Shown: positions 35,859 through 44,161 of the stretch, one piece after another | Numbering within the stretch: the stretch's first letter is position 1 | Layout: each line of letters opens with the position of its first letter | Origin: Candidatus Acidiferrales bacterium | Lineage (GTDB): Bacteria > Acidobacteriota > Terriglobia > Acidiferrales > UBA7541 | DNA length: 64,000 nucleotides | Direction: 5' to 3' | Assembly: GCA_035934015.1 (NCBI GenBank) | Contig: DASYYH010000023.1 | Coordinates: 124,001-188,000, forward strand | Program-made: the position numbers and the translations under genes | Notes under the pieces: generated by a model | Told to the model about the DNA's origin: nothing | The model's database searches: none | What the model saw: only the letters and a program-made list of their open reading frames with translations

Positions 35859-37223
35859 ATGCCATCGATCCTCATCGTCGAAGACGAGCCGAAGATGCGG
35901 CGCTTGCTTGAATTGAATTTGGGCGAGGAAGGTTTTACCACGCACGCCGCCGCCGATGCCGAATCCGGCCTGAAAATTCTCAGTCACGAAAAAATCGATC
36001 TGATTGTCAGCGATTTGAAGCTCCCCGGCATGAGTGGTCTCGACTTCCTGCAAGCTGTCAAGCGCGCCGACCCTGCGCTTCCTGTCGTTATCATGACCGC
36101 TCACGGCTCCGTCGAAACCGCCGTCGAAGCCATGAAAATGGGCGCCAGCGACTATGTTCTGAAGCCTTTTTCCCTCGCGGAAATGGTTGTCGTTGTTCGC
36201 AAGGAACTCGATGCCCGAAATCTCCGCGAAGAAAATCGCTCCCTCCGCGAGGCCCTCGGCCAGCGCTATGAATACGCCAACGTCATCGCGAAAAGCGCCA
36301 AAATGCAGGAAGTCCTCGGTCTCGTCGAACGTGTCGCGCCCTCAAACTCAACCGTTTTGCTCGGCGGCGAAAGCGGCGTCGGCAAGGATTTGATTGCCCG
36401 CGCCATTCACGAACACTCTAATCGCGCGAAAGGCCCGTTCATCAAAATCAATAGCACCGCAATTCCCGAAAATCTCCTCGAAAGCGAGCTTTTCGGCTAC
36501 GAAAAAGGTGCCTTTTCCGGCGCCGCTGCGCCCAAACCGGGGAAATTCGAGCTAGCCGACCAAGGCACGCTTTTTCTCGACGAAATCGGCGACGTGCCGC
36601 CCGCGATTCAAGTGAAGCTCCTTCGCGTTCTTCAGGAGCGCGAATTCGAGCGCCTTGGTGGCACGAAGACTCTGAAAGTTGACGTCCGTCTTATCGCTGC
36701 CACCAATCGCGACCTTCGTGCCGCTCTCGAAGAGGGCACTTTCCGCGAAGACCTCTATTACCGCCTCAATGTCGTCGCCATCGACATTCCACCTCTGCGC
36801 GAGCGCAAGGAAGATATTCCCACTCTGGTCAATTTCTTTCTGCGGCGTTTCGCCAGCACCTCCGGCAAGCCGCAGCAGATTACCCCCGCCGCCCTTGATC
36901 TCCTGATGGGCTTCCACTGGCCAGGCAACGTCCGCGAACTCGAAAACACCATCGAACGCGCCGTCACTCTCTCCAGTGGCTCCACGATCGACGCCGCAGA
37001 CGTTCGCCTGGATCAGCGCTCCTCCTCCTCTCAGATTCCGCCCATCCTCCCCGACGGCATGACCCTTGAAAAATGGGAGCAGGAAATCATTCGCGAAGCC
37101 CTGCGCCGCGCCAATGGCAATAAGAGCCAGGCTGCCCGCGCCCTTGGTCTTTCTCGCAACGCTCTCCGCTATCGCCTCTCGCAAATGGGCGTCTCCGATC
37201 CCGCTGATACTACTGAAACCTAA
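35859..37223 (+). CDS. NtrC family sigma-54-dependent response regulator
   Basis: 454 residues with a receiver domain (Asp52 in VSDLKLPG, Lys in VLKPFS), AAA+ domain (Walker A GGESGVGKD near residue 170, sigma-54 contact loop as GAFSGA, Walker B GTLFLDEIGD, R-finger region PLRERKEDIP), and a C-terminal Fis-type helix-turn-helix (NKSQAARALGLSRNALRYRL). The contact loop has Ser in place of the usual Thr of GAFTGA, a known tolerated variant. It forms a two-component pair with the kinase upstream. Target promoters should be -24/-12 elements; I found no convincing one in the following intergenic region. Confidence 0.95.
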   Translation: MPSILIVEDEPKMRRLLELNLGEEGFTTHAAADAESGLKILSHEKIDLIVSDLKLPGMSGLDFLQAVKRADPALPVVIMTAHGSVETAVEAMKMGASDYVLKPFSLAEMVVVVRKELDARNLREENRSLREALGQRYEYANVIAKSAKMQEVLGLVERVAPSNSTVLLGGESGVGKDLIARAIHEHSNRAKGPFIKINSTAIPENLLESELFGYEKGAFSGAAAPKPGKFELADQGTLFLDEIGDVPPAIQVKLLRVLQEREFERLGGTKTLKVDVRLIAATNRDLRAALEEGTFREDLYYRLNVVAIDIPPLRERKEDIPTLVNFFLRRFASTSGKPQQITPAALDLLMGFHWPGNVRELENTIERAVTLSSGSTIDAADVRLDQRSSSSQIPPILPDGMTLEKWEQEIIREALRRANGNKSQAARALGLSRNALRYRLSQMGVSDPADTTET

Positions 37224-37274
37224 CCATACGATAGCGTATGGAAGTAGGTCGCCTCTTTCCATACCCGCCCGTAT
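37224..37274. promoter_or_regulatory. Two ATAC-N6-GTAT palindromes upstream of the FecR/DUF6600 gene
   Basis: CCATACGATAGCGTATGG (37224-37241) has perfect 7-bp arms around a 4-bp spacer. ATACCCGCCCGTAT (37261-37274) has the same ATAC-N6-GTAT core 35 bp away. Both match the pair upstream of the tetR gene at 13458-13522. The first copy starts immediately after the response-regulator stop codon, so it could also act as a hairpin in that transcript. The remainder of the gap to 37511 is AT-rich near 37386-37411 and holds a weak TTGCCG/AATAAA promoter candidate. Confidence 0.5.
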
Positions 37275-37511
37275 CTCCAAACTCTTTTGGACCTCCGGTT
37301 TAAGTGGTTGAAATGCACCACCTTCGCGTGAAATCAACCGTTTTCGCTCGCCTCAATCGGAATGCGCCGTTTCCGTTGCCGCCCTTAAATAACATAAAAA
37401 TAAACAGATAGCTGTATTCTGCGGGAGACATCCAGTTTGGCTAATGCCATGCTCTCATATGAGTGGCAGCAGAGAAGTTCCGTCCGGGAGATCCCGGCGC
37501 GAGGTGCGCTC

Positions 37512-39866
37512 ATGATCATCGAGAAAATGCGGGACGCAACGAAAAACGGGATTCTTGTGATAGCAGTTGCCGCCCTGTTCGCGTTTGCCGGCGGCGTTAC
37601 AGTAGTTTTGGCGCAAGACCAGAGCAATCCTCCGGCGCAGGACAGCATGCAGCAGAATCCGCCGGACCAGTCCGCTGCCGGTGCGGACCAGAATTCTTCG
37701 CAAACGCCGCCCGCGGTCGGCCACATCAGCATGGTTCAAGGCAGCGCCTCGATTCAGCGCGGCGACTCTGGCGACTGGATCGCTGCCGCAGTCAACACCC
37801 CGATCGAAGCCGGTGATCGCGTTTCCACAGGTGACGGCTCCCGCGTGGAAGTTCAGTTGGACTACGCCGACGTTATCCGCCTCGACGAAAACTCCACGAT
37901 AAAGATCACGAATCTAACCAATTCCCAGATTCAGGTTCAAGTCGGTCAGGGTCTCGCCAGCTACGATGTCTTCGGCAACGGTCAGGCCGACTCGGAAATC
38001 GATACGCCCAACGCCGCACTGCATCCGCTTCGCCAGGGCGAATATCGCATCGAGGTCAATAGCGATTCTGAATCGCAGATGACCGTCCGTGATGGCCAGG
38101 CCGAAATTTCTGAGCCGCAGGGCAGCACACGTGTCGATGCCGGCCAACTCATCACCATTCAAGGCACGGACAGTCCGCAGTATCAGGTCGTCGACGCTCC
38201 CGCTGCCGATAGCTTCGACAAGTGGAACCTCGACCGCGATCAGCAGATTCAGAACGCCAGCAGTTGGCAGCATAGCGACCGCTATTACGCTGGCGCGCAG
38301 GATCTCGACCAGTATGGTCATTGGGAAGACGTTCCCGACTACGGTCAGGTCTGGGTCCCTGCTGAAAATTCAGACTGGGCGCCTTACCGCGACGGAACCT
38401 GGCAATGGGAACCTTACTACGGTTGGACTTGGGTTTCTTATGAGCCGTGGGGTTGGGCTCCTTATCACTATGGCCGCTGGTTCGTCTATGGCGGTGATTG
38501 GGTTTGGTGGCCGGGGCCAATCGGAGCCTATGGTGGCTGGGGCTACGATCCTGTTTGGGCGCCGGCCTATGTTTCCTTCTTTGGCTGGGGCGGTGGTTTT
38601 GGCTTCGGCGTCGGCTTCGGCAGTTATGGCTGGCTCCCCTGCGGTCCGGGTGATTTCTACCGTCCGTGGTGGGGCTATGGCGGCACTCGTTTCGGCTATG
38701 TCGGTTTCCGTGACAACGGCTGGGGCCGCGGCGTAGGGGATCGTGACTACGGTCGTGGCTGGGGTCCTCTGTATCATGGCCGAAACGGATTCTCGAACAT
38801 CGGACGCTTCAACAACGATGCGCGCGTTCGCTCCGGCTTCTCATCCATGTCGAGAGATCAGTTTGGGCGTGGCCGCGTGTCAATGAATCAGCATGGCATC
38901 AGCGCCGCGCAGTTTCATCGCGCCAGCATGATGACGGGCCGTCTGCCGGTCGCGCCTTCGCGGCAGAGCTTTGGTCGCGCGGAAAGCCACGTCTCTCCGT
39001 CAATCGCACGGACCGCGAACTTCAACAATCAGCATTTCTTCTCGCGGCGCTCGTCCAATTCGCAAGCCGGCCAAGCGCAGCGCACCATCTCGAATTCTCG
39101 CGGACAGATTGGCGCAGCGAACAGTTCCCGCTTTTCCCCGCCCGCTCGCCAGCAGTCGTTGGGCGATTTGGGCAATTCACGCTCGTCCTCGAACAGTGGG
39201 TCGCGCTCTGGCTGGCAAAGCTTCAGCCATAACGGAACATCCTCACCGCAGAACCGCGGCTCATTCCAAGGGCAGCCTCCGGCGCGGCAGAATGGTTTTT
39301 CGCAGTCCGGTCGCTCATCGAACTCGCAGCCTGATGCTTGGCACCGCTTCACTCCGCCGAGCAACGCGAATCGCCAGCCGGCAGCGAATGGTCGTGGTAC
39401 GCAAGGCCAGTTTCGCGGTTCGCAAGGGCAGCCTCAGCCGCGCCAGAACAACAATGGCTGGCACCAGTTCACGCAGCCGTCGTCTCGGCCATCCCCGCGG
39501 CCCAGCGGCCCATCGGGCCGTCCCGCCCCTAGCTATGGCTACCGCAATTTTTCGCGCTCCTCCGGCGGGAACAACTCCTATCGTCCGCGCCTGGATATGA
39601 CCCAGCCCATTGCGCGCCGCCCGTCGGGTAACAGCTCCTATGGCCGTCCAAATGGGGGTTATTACGGCAGGCCGAGCAATAATAACTACCGGCAGAGCGC
39701 TCCTCGATCCTATAGCCAGCCGAGGGGCGGCTTTTCCTCGCGTTCTTTCGGCGGCGGTTCCTTCAGCAGGCCGAGCGGAGGGAGCGGCTACCACGGGGGC
39801 GGAGGAGGAGGCCATGCCAGCGCGCCCCGTGGCGGTGGCTCGCGTGGCGGCGGTCGTCCTCGCTAG
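37512..39866 (+). CDS. Secreted FecR-domain/DUF6600 protein with low-complexity tail
   Basis: 784 residues from the ATG at 37512 (GAGGTG upstream). A signal or anchor segment (about 12-33) is followed by a FecR-like domain (about 65-225, IEAGDRVSTGDGSRVEVQLD, SEIDTPNAALHPLRQGEYRI). Then comes a Trp/Tyr/Gly-rich domain (about 255-400) with WVPAENSDWAPYRDG, WQWEPYYGWTWVSYEP and WGWAPYHYGRW, typical of DUF6600. The last about 370 residues are Ser/Gly/Arg/Asn/Gln-rich and probably disordered, ending in Gly-Gly-His-Arg repeats. The role is unknown; FecR-like domains elsewhere bind peptidoglycan or act in signal transfer. Its upstream palindromes match those of the TetR gene at 12835. Confidence 0.85.
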   Translation: MIIEKMRDATKNGILVIAVAALFAFAGGVTVVLAQDQSNPPAQDSMQQNPPDQSAAGADQNSSQTPPAVGHISMVQGSASIQRGDSGDWIAAAVNTPIEAGDRVSTGDGSRVEVQLDYADVIRLDENSTIKITNLTNSQIQVQVGQGLASYDVFGNGQADSEIDTPNAALHPLRQGEYRIEVNSDSESQMTVRDGQAEISEPQGSTRVDAGQLITIQGTDSPQYQVVDAPAADSFDKWNLDRDQQIQNASSWQHSDRYYAGAQDLDQYGHWEDVPDYGQVWVPAENSDWAPYRDGTWQWEPYYGWTWVSYEPWGWAPYHYGRWFVYGGDWVWWPGPIGAYGGWGYDPVWAPAYVSFFGWGGGFGFGVGFGSYGWLPCGPGDFYRPWWGYGGTRFGYVGFRDNGWGRGVGDRDYGRGWGPLYHGRNGFSNIGRFNNDARVRSGFSSMSRDQFGRGRVSMNQHGISAAQFHRASMMTGRLPVAPSRQSFGRAESHVSPSIARTANFNNQHFFSRRSSNSQAGQAQRTISNSRGQIGAANSSRFSPPARQQSLGDLGNSRSSSNSGSRSGWQSFSHNGTSSPQNRGSFQGQPPARQNGFSQSGRSSNSQPDAWHRFTPPSNANRQPAANGRGTQGQFRGSQGQPQPRQNNNGWHQFTQPSSRPSPRPSGPSGRPAPSYGYRNFSRSSGGNNSYRPRLDMTQPIARRPSGNSSYGRPNGGYYGRPSNNNYRQSAPRSYSQPRGGFSSRSFGGGSFSRPSGGSGYHGGGGGGHASAPRGGGSRGGGRPR

Positions 39867-39890
39867 TTTTCACTGGCCTTCGGAATAAGT

Positions 39891-39933
39891 CTCTTTTCGA
39901 TTCCTCGGCTCCATCGCGGGGAATCGAAAAGAG
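39891..39933. terminator. 14-bp perfect stem-loop between convergent genes
   Basis: CTCTTTTCGATTCC (39891-39904) pairs perfectly with GGAATCGAAAAGAG (39920-39933) across a 15-base loop. It lies between the convergent ends of the FecR/DUF6600 gene and murJ, so a bidirectional terminator is likely. No long T-tract follows on either strand. Confidence 0.55.
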
Positions 39934-40017
39934 TCTCGGCGTCAAATGGGAGAAGGGTCTGTATTCAAGACCCTCGTTTTCCAGGTAACTAGCTATTGTT
40001 CGATAGGTAGGAGAGCG

Positions 40018-41595
40018 CTAGGGGAGTCTCCCCGCAGACCTGAATTTTAGCCACCCTAGATACGCATCCACTTCTCGGATTCGAAACAGCTTCAGAAGCG
40101 GGATCAAAATAACCACCCCTGCCGCCGTCGCAACAATCAGGATCTCAAACGACCCCAGCATCCTCTGCCACGCAATCACGTGCCTCAGCCATTTCGCCAG
40201 CTCATAAATCGCTCCAGCGGTCACCGCGGACGCCACGGTCACTTTGCCCAAAAATAGCATCAGGTCTCCCACTTCGTGGTCCCTTGTCCGCCGGATGAGC
40301 AACACAAAGAGAAGAATTGTCAGCAGCGAAATTCCGATGGAACTCGCCAGCGCCAGGCCCAGATGCTGCGCCCGCCGCACCAGCCACCAGTAGATGGGCA
40401 AATCGAGAAAAGTCATCGCCGTTCCCACAATCGCCGGAGTCCATGTGTCGCGCGTCGCATAAAATCCTCGCGCCAGCAGGTTCTGTGCACCCCACGCGAA
40501 CATTCCCAGCGAGAAGAGAGCCAGTGTCGAAGCCGTAGCCTGCAGATCAAACGCCTTCAGCCTTGTGTGCGAGAAAACTACGTGTACCACGTACGGGCTC
40601 TGCGCAACCGTGAGCGCCGAAATCGGAATCAGCAGCAGTATCAATCCCTTTAGAGTGTCGTTCAGCACGCGATTCAGCTCCGCAAATTTTCCTTCCGAGT
40701 ACAACTGCGCCAGCACAGGAAACGATGCCACGCCGATTGCCTGTCCCACCACGCCCAGCGGCACGCGCATCAGTGTCTTCGCGTAGGTCAGCCAGGTGAT
40801 CGATGCGGGCACGAGATACGACCCGAACCAGCGGATGATCCAGTCATCCGTGAAGGAGAGTGAAAGCGCCAGCATGATCGGCACGGCCAGCTTGATGAAT
40901 AGTCTGAAGCCGGGATGCCGCAAATCGAGCGCAAACGAAAATTTCGCTCCCACCTGATGCGCGCCATAAATTTGCAGCAGAAAATTCCCCAGCAGCGCTC
41001 CCGCCAGCACGCCAACAGAAAACCCCCTGATTCCGATCCTCGAAGCAAGAAACACACCGCCGAGAATAATCATCAGGTTGTAGACCAGCGGCGCAAGCGA
41101 AGGCACAACGAATCGCCCCTTCGCGTATTGCACCGCGCTCAAGATTCCGCCCTGATAAAAGCAGAACTGCGCCGGCAACATCAGCCGCGTCAAATAAATC
41201 ACGCGCTGCTTTTCCACCGGCCCGAATCCTGGCGCGATCACGGCCACCAGTTGCGGGGCGAAGACCTCCGCCACGCACACGAGCGCGATCACCAGGAGTC
41301 CCATGAACGTCATCACCGTGGAAAATACCCGCCAGCCTTCTTCTTCCTGTCCCTCCGCAACGAATTTCGCGAATACGGGAATGAACGTGATGCTCAGCGA
41401 GCCCGCCGCGACCAGATAATTCAGAAAGTCCGGCAGCGTGAATGCCGCGTAATATGAATCTGTGATTGCGTTCGAACCGATTTGGTGCGCCACCGTCCAT
41501 TCGCGCACAAATCCGAGCAAGCGGCTCAGCAGCACGCTCGCCATCACGATGCCCGTGGATTGGATGATCTTGCGGTTCAGGCCCGGAGTCGTCAC
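40018..41595 (-). CDS. murJ: Lipid II flippase MurJ
   Basis: 525 residues with about 14 hydrophobic segments, the expected topology for the MOP-superfamily flippase that moves lipid II across the inner membrane for peptidoglycan synthesis. Recognisable stretches are SRLLGFVREWTVAHQIG, AFTLPDFLNYLVAAGSLSITFIPVF split over helices 1-2, LPAQFCFYQGGILSAVQYAKGRF, and RVPLGVVGQAIGVASFPVLAQ. Its orientation is opposite to the genes on both sides, so it is a single-gene transcript. Confidence 0.94.
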   Translation of the reverse strand: MTTPGLNRKIIQSTGIVMASVLLSRLLGFVREWTVAHQIGSNAITDSYYAAFTLPDFLNYLVAAGSLSITFIPVFAKFVAEGQEEEGWRVFSTVMTFMGLLVIALVCVAEVFAPQLVAVIAPGFGPVEKQRVIYLTRLMLPAQFCFYQGGILSAVQYAKGRFVVPSLAPLVYNLMIILGGVFLASRIGIRGFSVGVLAGALLGNFLLQIYGAHQVGAKFSFALDLRHPGFRLFIKLAVPIMLALSLSFTDDWIIRWFGSYLVPASITWLTYAKTLMRVPLGVVGQAIGVASFPVLAQLYSEGKFAELNRVLNDTLKGLILLLIPISALTVAQSPYVVHVVFSHTRLKAFDLQATASTLALFSLGMFAWGAQNLLARGFYATRDTWTPAIVGTAMTFLDLPIYWWLVRRAQHLGLALASSIGISLLTILLFVLLIRRTRDHEVGDLMLFLGKVTVASAVTAGAIYELAKWLRHVIAWQRMLGSFEILIVATAAGVVILIPLLKLFRIREVDAYLGWLKFRSAGRLP

Positions 41596-42160
41596 GCAAG
41601 AAATAGTACACGGGTTGCACGTTCCAGCCTCGCGTCGCTTTCCGGTCGCTTGCTGCTTTTCTTACTAGCCCATTTCGCGTCGCGCAATGCGTGCCTCGGC
41701 CGATCCTCGCGATTCAAAATCCACAACCACTACACCTTGCATTTGGCCTGGCGGCCGCGCATCATTTTTCTGTGCGCGCCGCGCTTTTTTGCGGGCCGTG
41801 CAGCGATGTCCGCGGACGTCGCAACGAAGCTTAGGGGGCAATTTTGCAGGGAGCGATGCGAAACAGGAGCCGTGGTTCGCAGTCGATGACTTCACAGCGG
41901 ACGCCAGAGCGAGGAAGCGGTCTTTCCGCTGCTTCAAAATCGTGCTTAGTCGGTGGCGAGCCTCAAGGAACAGCCGGCACAGTGCCTTGCATCTCCTCTA
42001 GGTCCCTCCGTTCTAATCGCCACACCGCGGAATTAGAAATGTCCGTAACTTACACAAAACAAAGGCTCGCCAATTTTCTAATCGCCACATTTTGCGGCTT
42101 TTTACGGATTGCCGACTTTCTCCTTTTCAGTCAATTTCCAGCTGTGGGAGTTGCAATTTC
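41596..42160. other. 565-bp intergenic region, no gene recognised
   Basis: The gap separates the divergent murJ and the cytochrome c/copper protein gene. Overlapping frames of 60-135 codons on both strands lack ribosome sites and recognisable motifs. The last 150 bp are AT-richer and carry a repeated TTCTAATCGCCACA element, listed separately, and should contain the promoter of the gene at 42161. Confidence 0.4.
42011..42089. repeat. 14-bp direct repeat with an inverted partner in a gene leader
   Basis: TTCTAATCGCCACA occurs at 42011-42024 and again at 42076-42089, 65 bp apart. The first copy also forms an inverted repeat, TTCTAAT (42011-42017) with ATTAGAA (42032-42038). Both lie 70-150 bp upstream of the start codon of the cytochrome c/copper protein gene, a suitable place for activator sites. 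Confidence 0.4.
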
Positions 42161-43513
42161 ATGAACGGCATTCCCCCACCCCCGTTTCACCGCCTCTCGC
42201 GCCTCACCGTCGCGTCCGTCGCGGCGATTTCTTTCTTTGGATTTTTCTGTGCCGCAATTCCGCGCCAGAAAAATCCCCTTCCCTCCACCTCGCCCACTTT
42301 TTATCGCGACGTCCTCCCCATCCTCCAGCAGCACTGCCAGGTCTGCCATCGTCCCGAAGAAATCGCACCGATGGCACTTGAGACCTATGAGCAAACCAAG
42401 CGCTACGCGCGGCAAATCAAAGCGAAGGTCACGCGTCGCGTCATGCCGCCGTGGTTTGCCGACCCATGCTGCGGGCATTTCTCAGACGATCCGTCGCTTT
42501 CTCCGCAGCAAATTGCGACGCTCGCTGCGTGGGTCGATCGCGGCGCACCTGTCGGAGATCCTCGCGACGCGCCTCCGCCGCGAAAGTGGGCGAGCGGCTG
42601 GGTCATTCCTCAGCCCGACAATGTCGTGAAAATGCCCGCGCCCATCTCCATCCCTGCGAGCGGCGACGTCGAATACACATACGAAATCGTGCCCACTCAT
42701 TTCACGCGTGACGAATGGGTGCAGATGTCTGAAATTCGCCCGTCATCACGCGCGAATGTTCACCACGCGGTCGTCTATGTCCGTCCGCCAGGCTCGAAAT
42801 GGCTGCGGTACGCGCCCATCGGTGTTCCGTTCACCGCGTCTACATTAAAAGACGCGCAGGATCGCCGCGATGCCGAATGGACCGACAGCGATATTCTTCT
42901 CGTCTACGCGCCCGGAAGTTCCCCCGACGAATGGCCCGCGGGCATGGCGAAATTCGTCCCCGCCGGATCCGATCTCGTTTTTCAAATGCATTACATCACC
43001 AAGGGCCATCGCGTCGAAGATCAAACCAGCATTGGCTTGATTTTTGCCAAACAGCCGCCTAAGCAGCGCGTGCTGACTCTGCAGCTCACCAACGACAGCT
43101 TCGTCATTCCGCCGGGCGTTCCCGACTTTCGCGTCGAAGTTCACGGCACTCTGCCGAATGACTGCACGCTTCTCAGTTTTTTCCCGCACATGCACCTGCG
43201 CGGCAAAAAATTCGAATACAACATCATTCGCTCCGACGGCTCCATCGAGCCGCTCCTGCGCGTGAACTACAATTTTTACTGGCAATTGAGCTATCGGCTG
43301 GCGCAGCCGTTGTTTCTCAAGGCGGGAACGGAACTTCAGGCTGTCGGCTGGTACGATAATTCCAAGCAAAATCCGCACAATCCTGATCCAACCGTCGCCG
43401 TGCGCTGGGGCGACCAGACCTACGATGAAATGATGGTGGGGTTTTTCGACGTCGCTGTGCCGGCGAACATCGACAAATGGCAATTTTTCATTCGCCACAG
43501 CGGGCGCAAGTGA
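42161..43513 (+). CDS. Cytochrome c / PHM-type copper monooxygenase fusion protein
   Basis: 450 residues from the ATG at 42161 (GGGAG upstream; the longer frame from 42092 is not supported). A signal anchor lies at about 14-33. A short cytochrome c domain has heme motif CQVCH (59-63) and a probable axial Met in MPPW (95-98). Residues about 165-445 resemble the copper type II ascorbate-dependent monooxygenase fold (PHM/DBH). All six expected copper ligands can be placed: His201-His202 and His277 (QMHY) for one site, and His343, His345 (HMH) and Met424 or Met425 (DEMM) for the other. A periplasmic redox enzyme hydroxylating an unknown substrate is inferred; it could also be a copper-binding remnant. 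Confidence 0.8.
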   Translation: MNGIPPPPFHRLSRLTVASVAAISFFGFFCAAIPRQKNPLPSTSPTFYRDVLPILQQHCQVCHRPEEIAPMALETYEQTKRYARQIKAKVTRRVMPPWFADPCCGHFSDDPSLSPQQIATLAAWVDRGAPVGDPRDAPPPRKWASGWVIPQPDNVVKMPAPISIPASGDVEYTYEIVPTHFTRDEWVQMSEIRPSSRANVHHAVVYVRPPGSKWLRYAPIGVPFTASTLKDAQDRRDAEWTDSDILLVYAPGSSPDEWPAGMAKFVPAGSDLVFQMHYITKGHRVEDQTSIGLIFAKQPPKQRVLTLQLTNDSFVIPPGVPDFRVEVHGTLPNDCTLLSFFPHMHLRGKKFEYNIIRSDGSIEPLLRVNYNFYWQLSYRLAQPLFLKAGTELQAVGWYDNSKQNPHNPDPTVAVRWGDQTYDEMMVGFFDVAVPANIDKWQFFIRHSGRK

Positions 43514-43557
43514 AAATCCGACGGCTCCGATTCAGTCCGCGCGGCGCAAGCGCAACG

Positions 43558-43992
43558 CTAAGCCCGCAGGTAATCTGCCTTCCACGTCTTGATCATCTTC
43601 TTGATGGATTTCCGGTCTTTCACTTTTTCGTCGAGCACCCGCCGTGCAAGGTCCGGCAGTTCCGCATCGCTGGCGAACCGCAGGCCGATCAACTGTTCGA
43701 CAGTGAACTCCGGAACGCGCGGTTTCAGATCCGCCGGAAGGATCTTTTCCATCCGCAGGCGCACCTCCAAACGGATCACGCGATCCTGCACCGTCAGCGC
43801 AAACAGCCTGGCATAGAGCGCCACGAGGATAAGTGCGATTGCGAGAAGCACTCCCACAACCGCCCCGAACGAAAACCATGTATGAACCAGCTCATAGATC
43901 GACCAGCCCAGGTTCAAAAGAAGAATCGGCAATGCAACCAAGTGAAACGCCGGAACAACTCGCGCGTGATTCGCAAAATTCTGCTCGCTCAT
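43558..43992 (-). CDS. DUF6526 family membrane protein
   Basis: 144 residues with two hydrophobic segments (about residues 15-36 and 42-64) and a basic, soluble C-terminal half (VIRLEVRLRMEKILP, LIGLRFASDAELPDLARRVL, DRKSIKKMIKTWKADYLRA). This matches the small DUF6526 family, common in Acidobacteriota and Bacteroidota and of unknown function. It is convergent with the copper protein gene and stands alone on the minus strand, 169 bp from the esterase gene upstream; that gap holds nothing I recognise. Confidence 0.75.
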   Translation of the reverse strand: MSEQNFANHARVVPAFHLVALPILLLNLGWSIYELVHTWFSFGAVVGVLLAIALILVALYARLFALTVQDRVIRLEVRLRMEKILPADLKPRVPEFTVEQLIGLRFASDAELPDLARRVLDEKVKDRKSIKKMIKTWKADYLRA

Positions 43993-44161
43993 TATATGAC
44001 CTCAATTGATAAGATTTGGCCCGCTCGTTCTTTGGACGTCCGAATTCGCTTTCCGTCTCGTGCCTCTCTGCAGTTTCTGTGTTTCGAAATGTTTTGCTTG
44101 TCCCCAGACTGTTGGATGTCGGCTCGTCCTTTGCGATGCAGGCGGCAGCCAGCGCCATCTC

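Noticed and set aside
37224-37511. Sigma-54 (-24/-12) promoter for the FecR/DUF6600 gene
   Set aside because: No GG-N10-GC element with an acceptable TGGCAC/TTGCA match was found in the gap.
38400-39860. Repetitive Gly/Ser/Arg and Trp/Tyr-rich DNA as a possible tandem-repeat array or CRISPR
   Set aside because: The repetition is at the protein level inside one open reading frame (DUF6600 and a low-complexity tail); no regular DNA repeat-spacer pattern is present.
41482-41889. 135-codon frame in the gap upstream of the copper protein gene
   Set aside because: It overlaps the murJ start on the opposite strand, lacks a ribosome site and has a low-information Arg/His/Ala composition.
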